Assembly: GCA_009780695.1 (NCBI GenBank)
Contig: WQZN01000002.1
Span: 310,001 to 374,000 of the forward strand
Direction of reading: 5' to 3'
DNA: 64,000 bases
From: Microbacteriaceae bacterium
GTDB lineage: Bacteria; Actinomycetota; Actinomycetes; Actinomycetales; Microbacteriaceae
Shown here: positions 59,187 to 64,000 of the stretch, piece by piece
Layout: each line of letters opens with the position of its first letter
How positions within the stretch are numbered: the first letter of the stretch is position 1
Translations under genes and position numbers: made by a program
The notes under the pieces: model-generated
Database searches by the model: none
Told to the model about the DNA's origin: nothing
Seen by the model: the letters and a program-made list of their open reading frames with translations, nothing else

Positions 59187-60452
59187 ATGATCCGCCCGAT
59201 TCCGACCTTGCGCGGTTGGGCTGTGGGTCTGTGCGGGGTCGTCTCGCTCGTCGCGTCGGCATGGCTGGGCCGGGTCGACCTGCTGTTCGTCGGCCTGCTG
59301 CTGACGCTCGCCCCCTTCGCCGCGATGGTCGCGATCGCCCTCGATCGGCCGCTGCTCACGGTGATCCGTTCCTTCGCGCCCGACACGGTGCCGGTCGGCG
59401 AAGGTGCGCAGGTGCGCCTGCACGTGCGCAACGAGGCGGTGCGCCCGACGCCGGGGTTCTCGTGGGTCGACACCCTGCCCGCCGATGTCGCGCAGGTCCC
59501 GTCGCGCAGCTTCCCCTCGCTCGCCGCAGCGACGGGCACGGGCGTGAGCCGCGGCGCCGAGACGGCGACGCTGCGCTACACGGCGCGCCCGCGCCGCCGC
59601 GGCGCCTATCTGCTCGGCCCGGTGCGGGTGTTCCGCACCGACCCGTTCGGGCTCGCGCGCTGCGGTTACGCGGTGGGGGAGTCGAAGGTGCTGCTCGTCA
59701 CCCCGCGCATCGTCGAGCTGGGCCGCGGCGGCGCCGACGAGGCGCGCGGCGAGGGCGACGACCCCGAGCTCGTGCGCCACGCGATCCCCAGCGCCGACGA
59801 GGTCATCCCGCGCGACTACCGTGCGGGCGACCCGCTGCGCCGCGTGCAGTGGCGGGCGACGGCACGCACCGGCAGGCTCATGGTGCGGCAGGAGGAACAG
59901 CGCAGCAGCCCCGAGTCCGCGGTGCTGCTCGACACGATGACGACGAGGTCGGCCGCGCCCGAGGTCTTCGACCGTGCCGTCGAGCTCGTGGCATCCCTCG
60001 GCTCCCATCTGCTCGAGCTCGGCTATCTCGTCGACCTGCACGAGACGGGTGAGGCGCAGGTGGCGGGCGGCTACCAGCTGCCCGGCGGCGACGCGCTCAT
60101 GATCGGCCGGCTCGCCGGCGTGCAGCAGACGCGCGAGCCCGACGGCGACTTCGTCGGGCGGCTGTCGATCGCGCTGCGCGCGGGCCACCGGGCCTGCCCT
60201 CTCTTCCTCGTGCTGGTCGACGGCGACTCCGCATCGTGGCGCGGGCTCGCGCCGCTCTCCGGATTCGCCGAGCCCGCCGTCGCGTTCCTGATGACGCCAG
60301 CGGCGCGCGCGGCCCAGCCGTGGCTGGACGAGGCGGGCTGGGTGTGCGTCGCCGTCGAGGAGTCGATGGATGCCGCGGCCGCCTGGGCCCGGGCGGCGGA
60401 ATCGCGCGGCAGCCGCACGCACGCAGCGCCGTCCGGGGGTCGCCGTGTTTGA
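59187..60452 (+). CDS. DUF58 (vWA-like) membrane protein
   Basis: 421 aa. Two N-terminal helices (WAVGLCGVVSLVASAWLG and VDLLFVGLLLTLAPFAAMVA) anchor it. The DUF58 core is DEVIPRDYRAGDPLRRVQWR, ATARTGRLMVRQEEQRS, followed by a von Willebrand A-like fold (SAVLLDTM). It is the standard partner of MoxR and the following transglutaminase-like protein. These trios are thought to assemble or mature envelope complexes. GAGGC stands before ATG 59187. Its last 8 nt overlap the next gene. Confidence 0.93.
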   Translation: MIRPIPTLRGWAVGLCGVVSLVASAWLGRVDLLFVGLLLTLAPFAAMVAIALDRPLLTVIRSFAPDTVPVGEGAQVRLHVRNEAVRPTPGFSWVDTLPADVAQVPSRSFPSLAAATGTGVSRGAETATLRYTARPRRRGAYLLGPVRVFRTDPFGLARCGYAVGESKVLLVTPRIVELGRGGADEARGEGDDPELVRHAIPSADEVIPRDYRAGDPLRRVQWRATARTGRLMVRQEEQRSSPESAVLLDTMTTRSAAPEVFDRAVELVASLGSHLLELGYLVDLHETGEAQVAGGYQLPGGDALMIGRLAGVQQTREPDGDFVGRLSIALRAGHRACPLFLVLVDGDSASWRGLAPLSGFAEPAVAFLMTPAARAAQPWLDEAGWVCVAVEESMDAAAAWARAAESRGSRTHAAPSGGRRV

Positions 60453-62712
60453 CCGCCGCCGCACCGTCGCGGCCTCGACGGTCGCGCTCCGACGCGGCGC
60501 GTGGCAGATGAGCGCTGCGCTCTTCCTCGAGGTGCTCGCGTCCACGGTCGCCCTCGTCGGGCTCGTGCAGGGGCGGCAGTGGTGGATCGACCTCGTCGTG
60601 CTCTCCGTGGTCCTGCTCCTCGTCCCGGCCGTGCTGCGCACCCTGGGCGTGCCCGCCTGGCTCGCGTCGCTCATCGACGTGGGGGTCTACCTCGCCGCGA
60701 TCCAGGTGTTCTTCACCTCAGGGGCGAGCTTCGCCGATCTGTTCCAGCGGGCGATCTTCGCGATCCAGGCGCAGCGCATCCCCGCGGCGCCCCTGCCCGA
60801 GCTGATCTTCTTCATCGCCCTCTTCGGCGGTGCGATGGCGGTGCTCCTCGACCTCCTCGCCGTGACCCTGCGGGTGCCCGCGCTCACCGCCGTCGTCCTG
60901 GGCGGCGTGCTCGTCGTCCCTGCGGTGCTGCAGCCCGGCGGCCTGAGCCTCATCGCGCTCGGCGCGTGCGCGGCGGCCTGGTTCGTGGTGCTCGAGGCCG
61001 ATGGGCGGTTGCGCTTCGGCTCGCGCGGCAGCGGCCCGCTCGCGCTGGCGGTCGGGGCATCCGTCACGCTGCTCGCTGTCATCGTCGCCGCCACCGCCCC
61101 GGGGTTCGCCGAGGTGGGGCTGCCGTCGCAGAGCGAGGCGACGGCGCTCGGCGACACCGTGAGCCCGCTCATCGACCTCGGCAAGGACCTGCGTCAGCCG
61201 AACCCGGTGAACGTGCTGATGTACACGACGGATGCCTCGACGCCCCCCTATCTGCAGCTCACCACGCTCGATCGCATCGACGGCTCGGGCTGGGCGCCGA
61301 CGCGGGGCACGGTGACATCGACCGGCTCCGGTGCGACCCTCGACTACGCCTACCCGACGGAGGCAGTCTCGGGCGGCTCGGTCGGGCAGGCGACGACGCA
61401 GATCGCGATCCAGAACCTGGTCGCCGCGTGGCTGCCGGCGCCGTACCCGGCGATCGAGGTCGACGGCACCAGCTCGCTGGTGGGCTACCGCCGCGCCGAC
61501 CAGACGCTCGTCTCCAACAGCGGAACGCTGAGCGGCCGCAGCTACACCGTCACGAGCCTCGACCTCGAGCCGACCGAGCAGCAGCTCGCCGCGCTCGGGT
61601 TCCCCTCGTCGTACGATCTCGCCCCCGCCTCGGCCGACCTCGCCCTGCCGGCCGACGTGCCCGGCAACATCGTGTCCACGGCGAACCTCATCAAGAGCCA
61701 GGCGAGCGGCACGAGCGAGATCGCGATCGCGACGGCGATCCAGGCCTACTTCCAGGACTCGCGGAACGGCTTCACCTATTCGACGGCGACACCCGATGCG
61801 GGCGACGGGGCCAGCCTGCAGATCGTCTCGAAGTTCCTGACGGAGCGCGAGGGCTATTGCGTGCACTTCGCGAGCGCGATGGCCGTCATCGCGCGTGTGC
61901 TCGGCATCCCGAGCCGGGTCGCGATCGGCTACCTGCCGGGCGTGGCGATCGGCAGCTCCACGGGCGGGTCGACCACCTACAGCGTCAATTCGAGCGAGCT
62001 GCACGCCTGGCCGCAGCTGTACTTCCCGAAGGTCGGCTGGCTCGACTTCGAACCGACGGTGAGCCGCGGCTCGGCTCCGCGGTACTCGATCGACTACTCG
62101 ACGCCGACGGTGCCGTCGCAGCCGACCGTCACCTCGAGCGCGGTGCCGACCACGGCGCCGACGTCGCAGGCGCCGGTGCCGACCTCCACTCCGATCCCGA
62201 CGGCGGCCGTCGCAGCCCCCTCCGACGCCGCCGCGCCGCACAGCGCGGTGCCGACGGCCCTCGGCGTCCTCGTGCTGCTCGCGATCGCCCTGGCACCCAT
62301 GACGGCCCGGCTGCTGCGCCGCCGAGCGCGCATCACGCGGCTGCGGGAGGACGGGCATCCCGTCTCCCTCGCCTGGGACGAGGTGCGCGACACCGCGCGC
62401 GATCTGGGCTTCACGGTGTCGCGCACCGAGACGCCGCGCGGCTTCGCGGCGCGACTGAGCGGCGAGTGGCGGCCGGATGTCGGGCTGCAGCGTGACCTGG
62501 ACGAGCTGCTCACCCAGCTCGAGCTCGCGGAGTTCGGGCCGCCACGGCATTGGGAGCGATTCTTCGAGCTCGCCGACACCGCCGAGCGCGCCGTCCACGG
62601 CCTGCAGACGGCCCGCCCGCTGGGTGCGCGCGTGCTCGCCCTCATCGCGCCCCGCTCGCTTTTCGCCCCGCTCGCGGAGCGTGCCGCCGGCCTGCAGCGC
62701 ACCCTCACGTAA
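60445..62712 (+). CDS. Transglutaminase-like membrane protein (DUF3488/TgpA type)
   Basis: 755 aa from GTG 60445. The N-terminus has several helices (MSAALFLEVLASTVALVGLV, VVLSVVLLLVPAVLRTLG, FFIALFGGAMAVLLDLLAVT). The outside-facing transglutaminase core shows FLTEREGYCVHFASAMAVIA (catalytic Cys), LGIPSRVAIGYLPG and SSELHAWPQLYFPKVGWLDF (His, Asp site). A Thr/Pro/Ala-rich linker, one helix (TALGVLVLLAIALAPMTA) and a cytoplasmic DUF4129-like tail follow. It forms an operon with MoxR and DUF58; together they are linked to envelope stability. Substrate unknown. TAA 62710-62712 is part of the next promoter (TAAAAT). Confidence 0.93.
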   Translation: MFDRRRTVAASTVALRRGAWQMSAALFLEVLASTVALVGLVQGRQWWIDLVVLSVVLLLVPAVLRTLGVPAWLASLIDVGVYLAAIQVFFTSGASFADLFQRAIFAIQAQRIPAAPLPELIFFIALFGGAMAVLLDLLAVTLRVPALTAVVLGGVLVVPAVLQPGGLSLIALGACAAAWFVVLEADGRLRFGSRGSGPLALAVGASVTLLAVIVAATAPGFAEVGLPSQSEATALGDTVSPLIDLGKDLRQPNPVNVLMYTTDASTPPYLQLTTLDRIDGSGWAPTRGTVTSTGSGATLDYAYPTEAVSGGSVGQATTQIAIQNLVAAWLPAPYPAIEVDGTSSLVGYRRADQTLVSNSGTLSGRSYTVTSLDLEPTEQQLAALGFPSSYDLAPASADLALPADVPGNIVSTANLIKSQASGTSEIAIATAIQAYFQDSRNGFTYSTATPDAGDGASLQIVSKFLTEREGYCVHFASAMAVIARVLGIPSRVAIGYLPGVAIGSSTGGSTTYSVNSSELHAWPQLYFPKVGWLDFEPTVSRGSAPRYSIDYSTPTVPSQPTVTSSAVPTTAPTSQAPVPTSTPIPTAAVAAPSDAAAPHSAVPTALGVLVLLAIALAPMTARLLRRRARITRLREDGHPVSLAWDEVRDTARDLGFTVSRTETPRGFAARLSGEWRPDVGLQRDLDELLTQLELAEFGPPRHWERFFELADTAERAVHGLQTARPLGARVLALIAPRSLFAPLAERAAGLQRTLT

Positions 62713-62721
62713 AATCGAAGG

Positions 62722-63279
62722 ATGGCTGCCAAGAACCCGTACTCGCTCGCGGTGTACGACCTCATGCACAAGCCGGGGGAGTACAAGGAGCTCACGCTCG
62801 AGCTCGACAACCCCGAGAAGCTGGGCGAGGGCATGATCTCCGTCCCCGAGGGCGCGTCCGTCGCGATCGATCTGCGTCTCGAGGTGCTGCACGACGGCAT
62901 CCTCGTGTCGGGAAGCGTCGACGCGACCGCGGTCGGCGAATGCGTGCGCTGTCTCATCGACGTGTCGCAGCCCCTCCAAGTCGATTTCCAAGAACTGTTC
63001 GCGTACACTAAGGACGAAGCTTTTGACTTCGAGGTTCACGACGACCACGTGGATCTTGAACCTCTGGTCAGGGATTCGGTGGTGCTGTCACTGCCCTTCC
63101 AGCCGGTGTGTCGCCCCGACTGCCCTGGTCTCGACCCCGAGACCGGTGAGCGGTTGGCGGATCACCCGGACCGCGAGCCCCGTGAAAACACAGACCCCAG
63201 GTGGGCTGCGCTTGCGGATTTCCGAGCTTCCGAAGACACCGACGCCGGCACCACCGGCACAGACACAGAAGAGAGATAG
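62722..63279 (+). CDS. yceD: YceD/DUF177 family protein
   Basis: 185 aa. The DUF177 core has [20 protein letters not shown], the CxxC pair in [19 protein letters not shown], then [20 protein letters not shown] with the second CxxxC pair, giving four Cys that may bind zinc. It accompanies rpmF in most bacteria and is tied to 23S rRNA maturation and L32 assembly. TAAAAT (62710-62715) stands 6 nt before ATG 62722, a leaderless start in the very end of the previous gene. The C-terminus is acidic and Thr-rich. Confidence 0.93.
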   Translation: MAAKNPYSLAVYDLMHKPGEYKELTLELDNPEKLGEGMISVPEGASVAIDLRLEVLHDGILVSGSVDATAVGECVRCLIDVSQPLQVDFQELFAYTKDEAFDFEVHDDHVDLEPLVRDSVVLSLPFQPVCRPDCPGLDPETGERLADHPDREPRENTDPRWAALADFRASEDTDAGTTGTDTEER

Positions 63280-63281
63280 CC

Positions 63282-63485
63282 ATGGCTGTTCCCAAGCGCA
63301 AGCAGTCGCGCTCCAACACGCGTGCCCGTCGCTCGCAGTGGAAGGCAGAGGTCCCGACCCTCGTCAAGACCGTCGAGGGCGGTCGCGTGACCTACAGCCT
63401 GCCGCACCGCGCGAAGGTCGTCACCGACTCGCAGGGCACCGAGCTGTTCCTCGAGTACAAGGGCCGCAAGGTCGCTGACGTCTAA
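63282..63485 (+). CDS. rpmF: 50S ribosomal protein L32
   Basis: 67 aa, complete: [20 protein letters not shown] at the start and [20 protein letters not shown] at the end. It lacks the four zinc-ligand Cys of the C+ form, so it is a zinc-free (C-) L32. In bacteria with both forms, the C- copy replaces the zinc one under zinc shortage; whether a second copy exists cannot be seen here. It begins 2 nt after the yceD stop, with AGAGAGATAG as ribosome site. Confidence 0.96.
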   Translation: MAVPKRKQSRSNTRARRSQWKAEVPTLVKTVEGGRVTYSLPHRAKVVTDSQGTELFLEYKGRKVADV

Positions 63486-63492
63486 AGACAAC

Positions 63493-64000
63493 ATGCCGCA
63501 CGGCAATCACGCTGAAGGGCGTCCTGAACGGGGCGCCCTTCAGTCGCATTCGGCGCTCGTCGAGCGGCTCGGGGTCGTCATCGACTCGGAGCTTCTGACG
63601 CTCGCGCTCACCCACCGCTCGTTCGCGTACGAGCGCGGCGGTCTGCCGCACAACGAGCGACTCGAGTTCCTCGGCGACTCGATCCTGGGCCAGGCCGTCA
63701 CGGTCCGGCTCTACCTCGACAACCCCGACCTCGATGAGGGCGCGCTCGCGAAACGGCGCGCCTCGGTGGTCTCCGGCGTCGCCCTCGCGGAGGTCGCGCG
63801 CACCCTCGGCCTCGGCGAGTTCCTGCGCCTCGGCCGCGGCGAGGAGCTCACCGGCGGCCGCGACAAGGTGTCGATCCTCGCCGACACCGTCGAGGCCGTC
63901 ATCGGTGCGACCTATCTGTCGGCGGGCCCCGATGAGGCGACGGCGCTCGTGCTGCGGCTCATCACGCCGCTGATGAGCGACCCCGGCCGCTTCGGCGCGG
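63493..64000 (+). CDS. rnc: Ribonuclease III, cut by the window end
   Basis: 169 codons are visible before the edge, so the double-stranded RNA-binding domain is missing. The catalytic signature [10 protein letters not shown] is at residues 54-63, after [36 protein letters not shown] holds the remaining metal ligands (D, E). It cleaves double-stranded rRNA precursors and other RNAs. ATG 63493 is 8 nt after the rpmF stop. A clear ribosome site is lacking (AAAGACAAC), so it probably depends on coupling to rpmF translation. Confidence 0.95.
   Translation, partial: MPHGNHAEGRPERGALQSHSALVERLGVVIDSELLTLALTHRSFAYERGGLPHNERLEFLGDSILGQAVTVRLYLDNPDLDEGALAKRRASVVSGVALAEVARTLGLGEFLRLGRGEELTGGRDKVSILADTVEAVIGATYLSAGPDEATALVLRLITPLMSDPGRFGA

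Noticed and set aside
1-64000. CRISPR arrays, insertion sequences, transposases, replication origin
   Set aside because: No regularly spaced repeats, no transposase or integrase motif, and no dnaA-box cluster were noticed.

Overview
The window looks like chromosomal DNA of a high-GC actinobacterium, most likely a member of the Microbacteriaceae. Reasons: very high GC coding, a strong GCATCC / GCGGATG codon-pair habit, a lysE-lysG pair, F420-type flavoprotein and Tat/lipobox exports, many leaderless promoters (TANNNT box 6-7 nt before an ATG/GTG), and the block leuC-leuD-murA-plsC-gpsA-ddl-thiL-rsmD-recG-coaD-yceD-rpmF-rnc. The genus is not resolvable by eye. No stretch longer than 300 bases lacks a gene; the longest gene-free gaps (804-978, 1591-1811, 17897-18042, 34653-34925) hold promoters, operators or a tRNA.

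Region 1 (1-11321): a TetR-controlled acyl-CoA oxidation module. An MBL hydrolase (cut by the window edge) diverges from a TetR regulator. Then follow an SDR, an acyl-CoA dehydrogenase, an ADP-forming acyl-CoA ligase, a MaoC hydratase, EtfB, EtfA, a dihaem cytochrome b with an odd repeated N-terminal motif, and a thiolase. Together they can activate an acid, run one full round of oxidation by the R-hydroxyacyl route, and pass the electrons through ETF to a membrane cytochrome b. Near-identical CTAGAAC-N3-GTTC operators sit before tetR and before the SDR.

Region 2 (11369-12992): a zinc-ribbon membrane peptide, a lysozyme-like exported protein and a PaiB-like flavoprotein.

Region 3 (13028-24119): a carbohydrate island. 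On the minus strand: 2-hydroxyacid dehydrogenase, sugar-binding lipoprotein, two permeases and a YesL-like protein. On the plus strand: heparinase II/III-like lyase, a DeoR-type regulator with a LacI-type sensor, and a DUF2264 protein; a ThuA protein converges on them. A perfect CCGAACAA-GG-TTGTTCGG palindrome sits in the divergent promoter. The set suggests uptake and lyase-type breakdown of uronic-acid or pectin-like oligosaccharides.

Region 4 (24116-34652): small housekeeping and accessory enzymes (FMN reductase, lysE/lysG, HAD phosphatases, an orphan ABC ATPase, F420-type oxidoreductase, aldo-keto reductase, alpha/beta hydrolase, epimerase, phosphatase, MBL, lipid kinase). Two large inverted repeats lie between convergent genes.

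Region 5 (34675-41475): tRNA-Glu(CTC) with its own promoter and terminator, then a block of less strongly GC-biased accessory genes (aminoglycoside-phosphotransferase-like, lipoprotein, nucleoside phosphorylase, methyltransferase, NlpC-like, Tat-exported Hcp-like protein, membrane protein, acetyltransferase, SixA-like). It looks like a variable locus next to a tRNA, but no integrase or att repeat was seen.

Region 6 (41545-45016): GH65 phosphorylase and a TerC-family protein behind a yybP-ykoY-type Mn riboswitch.

Region 7 (45029-64000): a leucine leader peptide and attenuator, leuCD, then cell-wall, lipid, cofactor and RNA-processing genes up to a truncated rnc. A HerA-like ATPase in this block carries an in-frame TAG where a Gln codon is expected.
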